From assembly GCF_900102635.1 (NCBI RefSeq), contig NZ_FMZQ01000015.1, positions 62,001 to 126,000 of the forward strand: 64,000 bases of DNA, read 5' to 3'. This document shows positions 33,901-42,328 of the stretch, one piece after another; the first letter of the stretch is position 1; each line of letters starts with the position of its first letter. The stretch comes from Ectopseudomonas chengduensis (GTDB lineage Bacteria > Pseudomonadota > Gammaproteobacteria > Pseudomonadales > Pseudomonadaceae). Under the pieces are notes generated by a model. The model was not told where the DNA came from. It did not search any database and saw only the letters and a list, made by a program, of their open reading frames with translations. The translations under genes were made by a program, and so were the position numbers.

Positions 33901-34530
33901 TTAGTCATCCGACACCAAATGATGCTCGCCCCAGCGCGGCAACATGTCCTGGGGGATATTCAGGCAATTGAGGATGCGCGCGACCACGAAGTCCACCAGA
34001 TCATCCAGCGTCTGTGGCTGATGATAGAAGCCGGGCGATGCCGGCAGGATGGTCACGCCCAGATTCGACAGCTTGAGCATGTTTTCCAGGTGGATACTCG
34101 AATACGGCGCCTCACGCGGCACCAGGATCAATTGGCGGCGTTCCTTCAATGCCACATCGGCGGCGCGTTCGATCAGATTGTTGCAGGCGCCGCTGGCAAT
34201 GGCCGACAGGGTGCCGGTGCTGCACGGCACCACCACCATGGCCGTCGGCGCGCCGGAGCCGGAGGCAGCCGGGGCCATCCAGTCTTCCTTGCCGTAAACG
34301 CGAATCTGCCCCGGCGCCGCGCCGGTGTACTCGGTCAGGAACTGGGCCATGGACTGCGGTTTGGCCGGTAGCGCCACGTCGGTTTCGGTAGCCATCACCA
34401 GTTGCGCGGCCTTGGAGATCAGGAAGTGCACCTCGCGATCCTCCTGCACCAGACAATCGAGCAGGCGCAGGCCGTACTGCGCGCCTGAGGCGCCGGTCAT
34501 CGCCAGGGTTATTCTCTCAGGGCCAGACAT
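33901..34530 (-). CDS. ubiX: Flavin prenyltransferase UbiX
   Basis: UbiX makes prenylated FMN, the cofactor for UbiD decarboxylase in ubiquinone synthesis. The 209-residue protein has ITLAMTGASGAQYGLRLL at the N-terminus and VPCSTGTLSAIASGACNNLI, then LVPREAPYSSIHLENML, all conserved in the family. It begins one base after mpl ends, so mpl-ubiX form an operon. Confidence 0.95.
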   Translation of the reverse strand: MSGPERITLAMTGASGAQYGLRLLDCLVQEDREVHFLISKAAQLVMATETDVALPAKPQSMAQFLTEYTGAAPGQIRVYGKEDWMAPAASGSGAPTAMVVVPCSTGTLSAIASGACNNLIERAADVALKERRQLILVPREAPYSSIHLENMLKLSNLGVTILPASPGFYHQPQTLDDLVDFVVARILNCLNIPQDMLPRWGEHHLVSDD

Positions 34531-35886
34531 TCATCCCTCCAGAGCTGCTGCCAGCTTGCCATGCAGGCCGCCGAAGCCGCCGTTGCTCATGATCACCACC
34601 TGGGTGCCGGGGCGCACCAGGGCCTTCACGCCATCGATGATCGACTCCAGCGAGTCGCACACGCGCGTCGGGTTGCGCGCCTGCGCCACGGTGGCGGCCA
34701 GGTCCCAACCGAGATTGGGCGGCGCGTACCAGAACACCGCATCGGCCTGTGCGGCTGACTCGGCCAGACCGTCGCGATGGGCGCCGAGTTTCATCGAATT
34801 GGAGCGCGGCTCGATCACCGCGATCACCTGAGTGTCGTCACCAACACGCTTGCGCAGGCCATCGAGTGTGGTCGCGATGGCCGTGGGGTGATGGGCGAAG
34901 TCGTCATAGATGGTCACGCCGTTCACCTCGGCGACTTTCTCCATGCGCCGCTTGGCATTGATGAACTGGCCCAGTGCCTCGATGCCCAGCGCCGGCACCA
35001 CGCCGACATGGCGCGCTGCGGCGAGCACGGCCAGGGCGTTGGCGACGTTGTGCTGGCCGGTCAGGTTCCACTCTACGGTACCCTCGACCTTGCCGTCGAA
35101 GCTCACCTCGAAGCGCGAGCCATCCGCACTGAGCAGACGTGCCTGCCACTGGCCACCTTCACCGGTGGTCTGCACGGGCGTCCAGCAGCCCATCTCGATC
35201 ACCCGCGCCAGCGCGCTTTCGCTGGCCGGATGGATGACCAGCCCCTCGCTGGGGATGATGCGCACCAGATGATGGAACTGCCGCTCGATGGCCGCCAGAT
35301 CCGGGAAGATGTCCGCGTGATCGAACTCCAGGTTGTTGAGGATCGCTGTTCGCGGGCGGTAGTGGACGAACTTGCTGCGCTTGTCGAAGAAGGCGCTGTC
35401 GTACTCGTCGGCCTCGACCACGAAGAACGGCGTGCCGCCCAGGCGCGCGGAAATACCAAAATTCTGCGGCACGCCGCCGATCAGAAAGCCCGGGCTCATA
35501 CCGGCATGTTCCAGCACCCAGGCCAGCATGCTGGAACTGCTGGTCTTGCCGTGGGTGCCGGCCACCGCCAACACCCAACGCCCCTGCAGCACGTGATCGG
35601 CCAGCCACTGCGGCCCGGAAACGTAGGGCAGCCCCTTGTTCAGCACGTATTCCACCGCCGGGTTGCCACGGCTCATGGCATTGCCCACCACCACCAGATC
35701 CGGTGCCGGCTGCAGGTGCGCCGGATCAAAGCCCTCCATCAGCTCAATGCCCTGGGCTTCCAACTGAGTGCTCATGGGCGGGTAAACGTTGGCATCGGAG
35801 CCGGTGACGCGATGGCCGAGCTCTTTGGCCAGAACAGCCAGCGACCCCATGAAAGTGCCGCAGATACCGAGAATATGGATGTGCAT
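34531..35886 (-). CDS. mpl: UDP-MurNAc:tripeptide ligase Mpl (murein recycling)
   Basis: Mpl joins recycled L-Ala-gamma-D-Glu-mDAP to UDP-MurNAc. The 451-residue protein begins HIHILGICGTFMGSLAVLAK and has the Mur ligase P-loop VAGTHGKTSSSSML (about residue 110), the ENDEFDSAF-like block here VVEADEYDSAFFDKR, and YDDFAHHPTAIATTLDGL. The length is as expected. Upstream 35887-36135 contains no gene. Confidence 0.95.
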   Translation of the reverse strand: MHIHILGICGTFMGSLAVLAKELGHRVTGSDANVYPPMSTQLEAQGIELMEGFDPAHLQPAPDLVVVGNAMSRGNPAVEYVLNKGLPYVSGPQWLADHVLQGRWVLAVAGTHGKTSSSSMLAWVLEHAGMSPGFLIGGVPQNFGISARLGGTPFFVVEADEYDSAFFDKRSKFVHYRPRTAILNNLEFDHADIFPDLAAIERQFHHLVRIIPSEGLVIHPASESALARVIEMGCWTPVQTTGEGGQWQARLLSADGSRFEVSFDGKVEGTVEWNLTGQHNVANALAVLAAARHVGVVPALGIEALGQFINAKRRMEKVAEVNGVTIYDDFAHHPTAIATTLDGLRKRVGDDTQVIAVIEPRSNSMKLGAHRDGLAESAAQADAVFWYAPPNLGWDLAATVAQARNPTRVCDSLESIIDGVKALVRPGTQVVIMSNGGFGGLHGKLAAALEG

Positions 35887-36135
35887 TGATGACCTCTGAA
35901 CGCGCCCTGTTCATAGGGCTTAAAGCGATGGCGGCAGGTTAGCACAGCACCCGCCAGGCGACTGCTGCGCCCAGCTCAGACAGATGCACCAATGCCAAGT
36001 TGCTCCACAGCCAGAAAATCAAACGCTTGCTTGGATTGCGCATTCAACTGGCTTTGAGGCAGCATCGACTGACCCGCTGGCACAACAGCTGCATCGCCAC
36101 TCCTGCCCCACTACAGAGAGAAGCCGAGGCCCACC

Positions 36136-36591
36136 ATGCGCATCGTCCAAGCCACCCTGGAGCACCTGGACCTGTTGACCCCGCTGTTCGTCAAATACCG
36201 CGAGTTCTATAACGAGCTGCCCTACCCCGAGTCGTCACGCAAGTTCCTCGAGAAGCGCCTGCGCCGCAAGGAGTCGGTGATCTACCTGGCCCTGGCCGAC
36301 GATGAAGACAAGCTGCTCGGCTTCTGCCAGCTCTACCCCAGCTTCTCCTCGCTTTCGCTCAAGCGCGTGTGGATTCTCAACGACATCTACGTCGCCGAGG
36401 ATGCTCGCCGCCAACTGGTTGCCGACCGCCTGCTGCACACCGCCAAGCAAATGGCCAAGGAAACCAACGCCGTGCGCATGCGCGTGGCCACCAGCCGCGA
36501 CAACGAGGTGGCGCAGAAGGTCTACGAGTCCATCGGCTTCGTCGAGGACGAACAGTTCAAGAACTACGTACTGCCGATCAACTCCGATTGA
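36136..36591 (+). CDS. GNAT-family N-acetyltransferase
   Basis: The 151-residue protein has the GNAT fold signature: acetyl-CoA-binding region VWILNDIYVAEDARRQLVAD near residue 77 and VRMRVATSRDNEVAQKVYESIGF near 115 (shown in part as SRDNEVAQKVYESIGF). The acceptor is unknown. It stands alone; the ATG at 36136 starts the family's first beta strand. Confidence 0.88.
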   Translation: MRIVQATLEHLDLLTPLFVKYREFYNELPYPESSRKFLEKRLRRKESVIYLALADDEDKLLGFCQLYPSFSSLSLKRVWILNDIYVAEDARRQLVADRLLHTAKQMAKETNAVRMRVATSRDNEVAQKVYESIGFVEDEQFKNYVLPINSD

Positions 36592-36618
36592 TCGCCTCGC
36601 AGGCGCAGCGGCTGCCCG

Positions 36619-38202
36619 TCAGCCACCAAGACTGAGCAGCAGCCCCAACAGCAACGACAGCGTGCCCAGACCCAACACAGCCAGGCGTGCCATCTGCAAG
36701 GGTGCCCGCCTTAGCGCCTGACTGCGACGCGCCTGCAAGGGCTGCTGCAATGCCAGCTGAAATTCCGATAGCGCCTCGAAACGTGCCTGTGGCTGCGGCG
36801 CCAGGGCGCGGGCCAGCACGCCATCCCAGCCTTGCGGCACATGCACGGTAAAGGTCGCCAGAGGCACGTAGCAGTGTCCAGGCTTGACGTCGCTGCGCGC
36901 CGCCTCCGGCCATTGCCCCGACATCAGCCAGTACATCAGCGCCGCCAGGGCGAACTGATCGGCACGACCATCCAGTGCACGGCCGCTGCGCAGTTCCGGC
37001 GCCAGCGGCACAGCCTGCTCAGGCACAGGCTGACGCGCTACACCGGGCAGGATCGCAGCTGCGCCAGGCAGAAACAGCACCCTCCCGTCATCACCGAGCA
37101 GAATCTGCCTGGGGTTTAGCCAAAGCCCCTGCATGCCACGGCGCTGCAACGAACGCACGGCTGCGATCAGTTGCGTCACCACCCCCATCAGCGTCTGTGT
37201 ATCCGGCGCACCATGGGCGGCCACCCAATCGAACAGGTTGCGCATGCCGCGGGGCGGCTTGGCCAGGACCAGATACGCGTGACTGCGCGCCTGATGCGGC
37301 GACAACACCTGCGGCAACGCCTGCTGCGGACTGCGCCGCAACGCCCACTCACGCTGCCAGAAGGCTTCGCCTGCATCTTCCTCGGCGAACCAGAGCACGG
37401 CTTCACGTCCGGACTCGTCACGCCCGACATACAAACGCCCAGGCGGCCCATAAGGACATTGACGCAACAGCGTCCAACCATCGAGCTGCTGGCCGCAGGC
37501 CATCTGCGCCAGCGCCAGGCGCGGCGCAGCGGACCGCGCCGGCGTCAGGCACTGGGTTTCCCCCACGCCGAGCAGCACTGCAGCGCCGGGGGCCTGCAAC
37601 AACGGCTGCAACCGCTCGCACAAGCCACCCTGCGCCTGGATACATAGCCCTTGCAGATCACTCACATCGAGCAGCGGTTGCGGCGCCAGTAGCAGATGCT
37701 CGCCACGGCTGGGCAACAGATTGTGCTGAACCAGCGCCAGCTCTGCCTGGACGCCGAGAGCCTGCCCCTCACGACCTGCCAGAATCTGCAAGACACCTTT
37801 GTGCGCACGCGCTAGGCCGACACTGCCCGCCTGCAGAAACTGCAACTCATCGCCCTGCATCAGCAGCACACCGGCATGTAAGTCGGCGACGCCCTGCCCG
37901 GCCTGCAGCCGGCGAAACAACTGGAGATTCAGTGCGGCCAGCACCTGGCGCGCCGCCTGGGTTTCACTCCAACCCTCAGGCGTACAGCGAAAATCGGCGA
38001 ACAGGGCGTCCAGATGACGCTCCAGGCTTTGCACCACATCAGGGCAGTGGCGCGCCCAAAGCAACACGACCAGCAGCAACGGCGGTCGCTGCCGGCGACC
38101 GGCCAGCCACATCGCCCGAGCCCGCGCGGCCTGGTGCGGCAAGTCCAGTCCGGTGCCGGACGCCAGCGTGATGCCCGGGTGTTCCAGCAGTTGCAGCGCC
38201 AT
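36619..38202 (-). CDS. Degenerate PP2C phosphatase/protein kinase fusion with C-terminal membrane anchor
   Basis: The 527-residue protein follows the pattern of pseudomonad bifunctional Ser/Thr phosphatase-kinase proteins. Residues 1-240 look like PP2C, with DLHAGVLLMQGDELQFLQAG where the family has its metal Asp in VGDSR, but here AGSVGLAR. Residues 245-480 look like a kinase: the usual catalytic HRD and DFG are replaced by GLWLNPRQILL and RVLFLPGAA. The C-terminus is a membrane helix (LAVLGLGTLSLLLGLLLS). Both active sites seem lost, so it may be a scaffold or pseudoenzyme. Confidence 0.7.
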   Translation of the reverse strand: MALQLLEHPGITLASGTGLDLPHQAARARAMWLAGRRQRPPLLLVVLLWARHCPDVVQSLERHLDALFADFRCTPEGWSETQAARQVLAALNLQLFRRLQAGQGVADLHAGVLLMQGDELQFLQAGSVGLARAHKGVLQILAGREGQALGVQAELALVQHNLLPSRGEHLLLAPQPLLDVSDLQGLCIQAQGGLCERLQPLLQAPGAAVLLGVGETQCLTPARSAAPRLALAQMACGQQLDGWTLLRQCPYGPPGRLYVGRDESGREAVLWFAEEDAGEAFWQREWALRRSPQQALPQVLSPHQARSHAYLVLAKPPRGMRNLFDWVAAHGAPDTQTLMGVVTQLIAAVRSLQRRGMQGLWLNPRQILLGDDGRVLFLPGAAAILPGVARQPVPEQAVPLAPELRSGRALDGRADQFALAALMYWLMSGQWPEAARSDVKPGHCYVPLATFTVHVPQGWDGVLARALAPQPQARFEALSEFQLALQQPLQARRSQALRRAPLQMARLAVLGLGTLSLLLGLLLSLGG

Positions 38203-38316
38203 GCTCAGCTCTCCTGCTGCAGCGAAGCTGCGAGAGGCTTTGCAGCCTTTATGCCGACTTGTGGCGAGCGCCTGGTGTGCTTATGGTGGCCGGGTCTTCT
38301 CAACGAGCCCGCATGC

Positions 38317-39144
38317 ATGTGGTCCTTCAAGGCCTGGCGCCGTCGTCGCACCCTCGAAAACAACCCTGTCGATCCGGCCCACTGGGCTGAAGTACGCAGA
38401 CGCCTGCCAATTCTCGATGGCCTCGACGAGCACGAAGAGCAGCAGTTGCGCGAGCGCGCCGTGCTGTTTCTGCATGACAAACAGCTGACCGCCCTGCCGG
38501 GCCTGGAACTAGGCCCGGTCGAGCACCTGCTGCTGGCCGCCCAGGCGCAGTTGCCACTGCTACACCTGGGCGATCTGGACTGGTACCGGGGTTTTCACCA
38601 AATCGTCCTCTACCCGGATGACTTCATCAGCCCGCAGCGCCACCGCGATGCCAGCGGCATCGAACACGAATGGGACGACGCGCGCAGCGGCGAGGCCTGG
38701 CAACAGGGCCCGGTGATCCTCGCCTGGCCCGGGGTCGAGGCCAGTGGCGGCTGGGAAGGTTACAACCTGGTGATCCACGAACTGGCACACAAGCTGGATA
38801 TGCTCGAAGGCGGCGCCAATGGCCTGCCGCCGCTGCACCGCGACATGCGTGTGCAGGACTGGGCCCACGCCATGCAGAGCGCCTATGACGCCCTGAACTC
38901 CGAGCTGGACGCCAACCCCGAGGCCGAAACCGCCATCGACCCTTACGCCGCCGAAGACCCGGCAGAGTTCTTTGCCGTCACCAGCGAATACTTCTTCACC
39001 GCCCCAGACCTGCTGGCCGACGCCTTCCCGGATGTCTACCGGCAACTGGCGCTGTTCTACCGCCAGGACACACTCGCCCGATTGCAGCGCTTGCAGGCGC
39101 AACACCCCGATTACCAGAAGATCGAAAACGCGACCAATGGCTGA
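38317..39144 (+). CDS. mtfA: Zinc-dependent peptidase MtfA
   Basis: MtfA is a cytosolic gluzincin-like peptidase that in enterobacteria also binds the repressor Mlc. The 275-residue protein has the HExxH-type motif VIHELAHKLDMLEGG (about residue 152) and a downstream AVTSEYFF glutamate. I start at the ATG 38317 (WSFKAWRRRR) because upstream codons read the divergent gene's region. It is divergent from the pseudo-kinase gene. Confidence 0.9.
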   Translation: MWSFKAWRRRRTLENNPVDPAHWAEVRRRLPILDGLDEHEEQQLRERAVLFLHDKQLTALPGLELGPVEHLLLAAQAQLPLLHLGDLDWYRGFHQIVLYPDDFISPQRHRDASGIEHEWDDARSGEAWQQGPVILAWPGVEASGGWEGYNLVIHELAHKLDMLEGGANGLPPLHRDMRVQDWAHAMQSAYDALNSELDANPEAETAIDPYAAEDPAEFFAVTSEYFFTAPDLLADAFPDVYRQLALFYRQDTLARLQRLQAQHPDYQKIENATNG

Positions 39145-39222
39145 GTAGGCCGCCGTAGTAACGCATTGCGAATACGCCTATAATGCGCCCCACTTTTTTG
39201 GCCCTCCCTGGGAGTTTCCCCC

Positions 39223-39750
39223 ATGAGCTACAGCAAGATCCCGGCTGGTAAAGACCTGCCGAACGACATCTACGTTGCCATCGAAATCCCGGCCAACCAC
39301 GCGCCGATCAAATACGAAATCGACCATGACACCGATTGCCTGATGGTCGATCGCTTCATGGCCACGCCGATGTTCTATCCGGCCAACTACGGTTTCATCC
39401 CGCACACTCTGGCTGACGACGGCGACCCCCTCGACGTGCTGGTCGTGACTCCTTATCCGGTCGCACCGGGTTCGGTGATCCGCGCTCGTCCGGTCGGCGT
39501 ACTGCACATGAGCGACGAAGCCGGCGGCGATGCCAAGCTGGTTGCCGTCCCGCACGACAAACTGACCGTTCTATACAAAGACGTTCAGGAATACACCGAC
39601 CTGCCCGCGCTGTTGATCGAGCAGATCAAGCACTTCTTCGAGAACTACAAGGATCTGGAGAAGGGCAAGTGGGTCAAGGTAGAAGGCTGGGGCGGCGCTG
39701 AAGAAGCCCGCGGCCTGATCAACAAGGCAGTCGCGGCTTACCAAAAATAA
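39223..39750 (+). CDS. ppa: Inorganic pyrophosphatase
   Basis: Ppa hydrolyses pyrophosphate released in biosynthesis. The 175-residue protein is of typical family I size, with the catalytic metal motif DDGDPLDVLV (about residues 66-75), YEIDHDT and ANYGFIPHT. A GGGAG site lies upstream of the ATG. Its terminator is used as an attachment site by the island that follows. Confidence 0.97.
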   Translation: MSYSKIPAGKDLPNDIYVAIEIPANHAPIKYEIDHDTDCLMVDRFMATPMFYPANYGFIPHTLADDGDPLDVLVVTPYPVAPGSVIRARPVGVLHMSDEAGGDAKLVAVPHDKLTVLYKDVQEYTDLPALLIEQIKHFFENYKDLEKGKWVKVEGWGGAEEARGLINKAVAAYQK

Positions 39751-39768
39751 GTCCTGACCACCTCCGAA

Positions 39769-39797
39769 AAGCCGGCCACAAGCCGGCTTTTTTATTG
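39769..39797 (+). terminator. ppa terminator, also attL of the genomic island
   Basis: Stem AAGCCGGC (39769-39776), loop CACAA, GCCGGCTT (39782-39789), then a T run: a strong intrinsic terminator 20 bp past ppa. The 27 bases from GCCGGC to TTTATTG (39771-39797) recur exactly at 63016-63042, so this sequence is the left attachment site. Confidence 0.85.
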
Positions 39798-39901
39798 TCT
39801 AGTGATTTCTACCAACTTCCGCTCAATCCTAGACACCATGCGGGTTACAGCCTAATATCTGTCCACCAGAAGCCACCCAAAACCAGCCCCATCCAGAGCA
39901 A

Positions 39902-39927
39902 AAGTGTGGGGAGAAGTGTGGGGAGAG
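39902..39927 (+). repeat. Tandem GTGTGGGGA pair near attL
   Basis: Two copies of AAGTGTGGGGAG with a 12-bp period, 105 bp inside attL and 17 bp upstream of the integrase start. The same pair occurs near attR. Probable integrase arm-binding sites or an int operator. Confidence 0.55.
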
Positions 39928-39943
39928 ATTCAAGGAGCGGAGC

Positions 39944-41179
39944 GTGGGCAAGCTAAACCCGAAGCAAGTCGAGAACCTGAGCGAGCAAGGGTCTTATGAT
40001 GATGGCGAAGGCTTGCGACTTGCCGTACAGAAGTCGGGGAGCAAGTCTTGGCTGCTGCGCTATCAAATTGCGGGCCGTCGTCGCGATATGGGCTTAGGCG
40101 GCTACCCCAGGGTAAGCCTGAAGGAAGCGCGCCTGATCGCATCGGGGCACCGCAAGCAACTGGCGAACGGCATCGACCCGATGGCCGTCAGGGATGCCAA
40201 GCGCGAAGCCGAACGGGAGGCACAAAGAGCCAAAGAAGCTCAACGCGTGACCTTCCAAGGCCTGGCAATGGACTACCACACCGCGCATAGCACTACCTGG
40301 TCAGAGAAGTGGCGCAAGGGCTGGCTGCGCAAGCTGGAGCTGTACGCCTTCCCCATCATCGGTAAGAAATCCGTCGGGGATATCGAAACCGAGGACGTAT
40401 TACGTGTTCTCCAACCAATATGGGGCAGCAAAACCCGCACCGCTGACGAAGTGCGCGGACAGATCGAACAGGTACTGGATGCGGCCAAGGCTCGCAAGCT
40501 GCGAAAAGGCGACAACCCCGCCCGCTGGCGTGGGCATTTGGACAACCTTCTGAGCCGTGCGGAGAAGAAGAAGGCCCGAAAGCGCGAACATTTCGCTGCG
40601 ATGAAGTGGCAAGACGTCCCGGTACTAATGACCACCCTCGCCGCCCACGATTCGCGCGCTGCCGTGGCCGCTCGCCTGATGATCTTTACCGGCGCACGAG
40701 CACAAATGATTCGCTTGGCCGCCTGGGATGAGTTTGACCTGGAGTCGGGCGTTTGGTCGCTGCCGGCCGTTCGGATGAAGATGCGCAAGGCGTTTGAGAT
40801 ACCCTTGGCGCCGCCCGTTGTGAAGATGCTTCAGGAGCTACCGCGCGTTGAGGGCAGCCCTTTCCTTTTCCCGGGTCAGGGTAAAACCGGAGCTATCCAT
40901 GCCAACGCCGTTCGTACCCTATTGCACAGCCTGGGTCATGACGACATCACCCGCCACGGCTTCCGGTCAAGCTTCCGCGACTGGGCAAACGAGCGGACAC
41001 GCTACCCGCGCGAAGTCTGCGAACTAGCGCTGGCGCACGACGAGCGCGACCAGACCGAAGCTGCCTATTCCAGATCCGATTTTCTGGAGAAGCGGCGGGC
41101 GCTGATGGCTGAGTGGGCGTGCTTTATTACCACGCGATCATCGGAAAATGTCATTCAAGGCGAGTTCAAGCGAGCATGA
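39944..41179 (+). CDS. intP4: P4-type tyrosine integrase
   Basis: The 411-residue enzyme should integrate and excise the island at the ppa terminator. It has the N-terminal DUF4102 domain (GLRLAVQKSGSKSWLLRYQI, GLGGYPRVSLKEAR) and the catalytic domain with Arg in FTGARAQMIRLA, the box II RHGFRSSFRDWANE, His in ELALAHDERDQTE and nucleophile Tyr in AAYSRSDFLEKRR. All catalytic residues are present. GTG at 39944 is the start that fits the family N-terminus. The next gene overlaps its stop. Confidence 0.95.
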   Translation: MGKLNPKQVENLSEQGSYDDGEGLRLAVQKSGSKSWLLRYQIAGRRRDMGLGGYPRVSLKEARLIASGHRKQLANGIDPMAVRDAKREAEREAQRAKEAQRVTFQGLAMDYHTAHSTTWSEKWRKGWLRKLELYAFPIIGKKSVGDIETEDVLRVLQPIWGSKTRTADEVRGQIEQVLDAAKARKLRKGDNPARWRGHLDNLLSRAEKKKARKREHFAAMKWQDVPVLMTTLAAHDSRAAVAARLMIFTGARAQMIRLAAWDEFDLESGVWSLPAVRMKMRKAFEIPLAPPVVKMLQELPRVEGSPFLFPGQGKTGAIHANAVRTLLHSLGHDDITRHGFRSSFRDWANERTRYPREVCELALAHDERDQTEAAYSRSDFLEKRRALMAEWACFITTRSSENVIQGEFKRA

Positions 41180-41721
41180 GCGCGTCAGAAGACTGCCCCG
41201 GACATATGTACAAATCAGGTGATCGGCTGACGTTGAGTCAAGCCGCAGCGCTATTTGCGGCACGAGACATACGGCCTCATGAGAAAGAAAGGCAGGCGAT
41301 AGATCGCTGGAGAAAGCGTGTCCGGGAAGCTGAGCTGAAGAGCCTACTGCGCAGCAGTAGGCAAACCTATGAAATCACCGAACTTGTTTCGTGGGCTCAG
41401 CTATTAAAAGTCAAAGGCAAAACTGATTGGCCTCTCACTCTTGGCGACCTTCCCCGGAAGCCCGCCCAGAACGAGGTAGTAAACGAATACGCAACCGTCT
41501 CAGACGACATCGTTGATCTTGTTCTACCTGCCGACCTGAATCGCAGCCACGACCTGATTCGCAAGGTCGTAGACGAGAGCAACAGACTTCGCCAGCAACT
41601 CTCGCTCCTACAAACCGAAGTTTCGATGCTGCGGCCAAAGGCCGAGCAATATGATCGTATCTGTAAGAACAACCGACTTTCAGGGCGGAGGCCAAAAACC
41701 CAACGCAATCAGAATAGGTAG
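41176..41721 (+). CDS. Unknown island protein
   Basis: The 181-residue protein is probably cytosolic. The first half has a helix-turn-helix-like segment (LTLSQAAALFAARDI), resembling sequence-specific DNA-binding starts, and the second half a coiled coil (DESNRLRQQLSLLQTEVSML). The ATG at 41176 overlaps the integrase stop (ATGA), so it is translated with it. It may regulate the island; function unproven. Confidence 0.65.
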   Translation: MSASEDCPGHMYKSGDRLTLSQAAALFAARDIRPHEKERQAIDRWRKRVREAELKSLLRSSRQTYEITELVSWAQLLKVKGKTDWPLTLGDLPRKPAQNEVVNEYATVSDDIVDLVLPADLNRSHDLIRKVVDESNRLRQQLSLLQTEVSMLRPKAEQYDRICKNNRLSGRRPKTQRNQNR

Positions 41722-41817
41722 AGATCTTTCGTAAGCCTCGCTTCAACGTTTTCTCTACCCATAATCGGGATACCAGATCCATCCATTCAAGCGTTTTGAA
41801 CGCCAAGGAGATTTGGT

Positions 41818-42048
41818 ATGCCCACCACAGTCATAGCCGCGAAAACCCACGCCCACGCTCCCCGCACCCAACGCCGTATCTACCGCCTACGGCATGTTAT
41901 GGCCTCCACCGGCTTTGGCCGCGCCTGGATCTACCAGCTCATGGCCGATGGAAAGTTTCCAAAAGCCATTCGTATCGGCAAACGCGCCGTTGGCTGGGAC
42001 GGTGATCTCGTAGACCAGTGGGTCGCAGATCGTCTGGAGGGTCGTTAA
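41818..42048 (+). CDS. alpA: AlpA-family transcriptional regulator
   Basis: The 76-residue protein has the AlpA/Xis-like MerR-type helix-turn-helix: RLRHVMASTGFGRAWIYQLM, followed by GKFPKAIRIGKRAVGW. AlpA proteins activate or assist island excision. A strong AAGGAG site precedes the ATG. The next gene starts 3 bp after its stop. Confidence 0.9.
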   Translation: MPTTVIAAKTHAHAPRTQRRIYRLRHVMASTGFGRAWIYQLMADGKFPKAIRIGKRAVGWDGDLVDQWVADRLEGR

Positions 42049-42050
42049 TC

Positions 42051-42323
42051 ATGAGCACCGGAGCCGCCAACAAGAACGTCCGCACCATTTCCGAGCTAGC
42101 GAACCGCCACGGCCTGGCGTTCACTCGCCAACCAGAGCGGGTGCCGAATCGCTGGGGCAAGCATTGTACCGTCACCCGCTACAGCCTGCCGGAAAGCGAC
42201 CAGCACGTCCGTGCAGACGATGACACCGAGCGGGTTAAGCCCCGCATTGGCGAAGTTCGAGACACGGCGAACTCCGGTCGCGCCGCCCTGAAAGGCATCG
42301 ACTGCCGCTTCGACAAGGAGTAA
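42051..42323 (+). CDS. Small unknown island protein
   Basis: The 90-residue polar protein has no recognised domain; it carries TISELANRHGLAFTRQPE, weakly like a short DNA-binding helix pair. It lies between alpA (3-bp gap) and the primase gene (6-bp gap), part of the same transcript. Confidence 0.6.
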   Translation: MSTGAANKNVRTISELANRHGLAFTRQPERVPNRWGKHCTVTRYSLPESDQHVRADDDTERVKPRIGEVRDTANSGRAALKGIDCRFDKE

Positions 42324-42328
42324 CCCGA

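Noticed and set aside
39750..39943. A tRNA gene as the island's target
   Set aside because: No cloverleaf can be drawn around the 27-bp repeat; it folds as a terminator hairpin.
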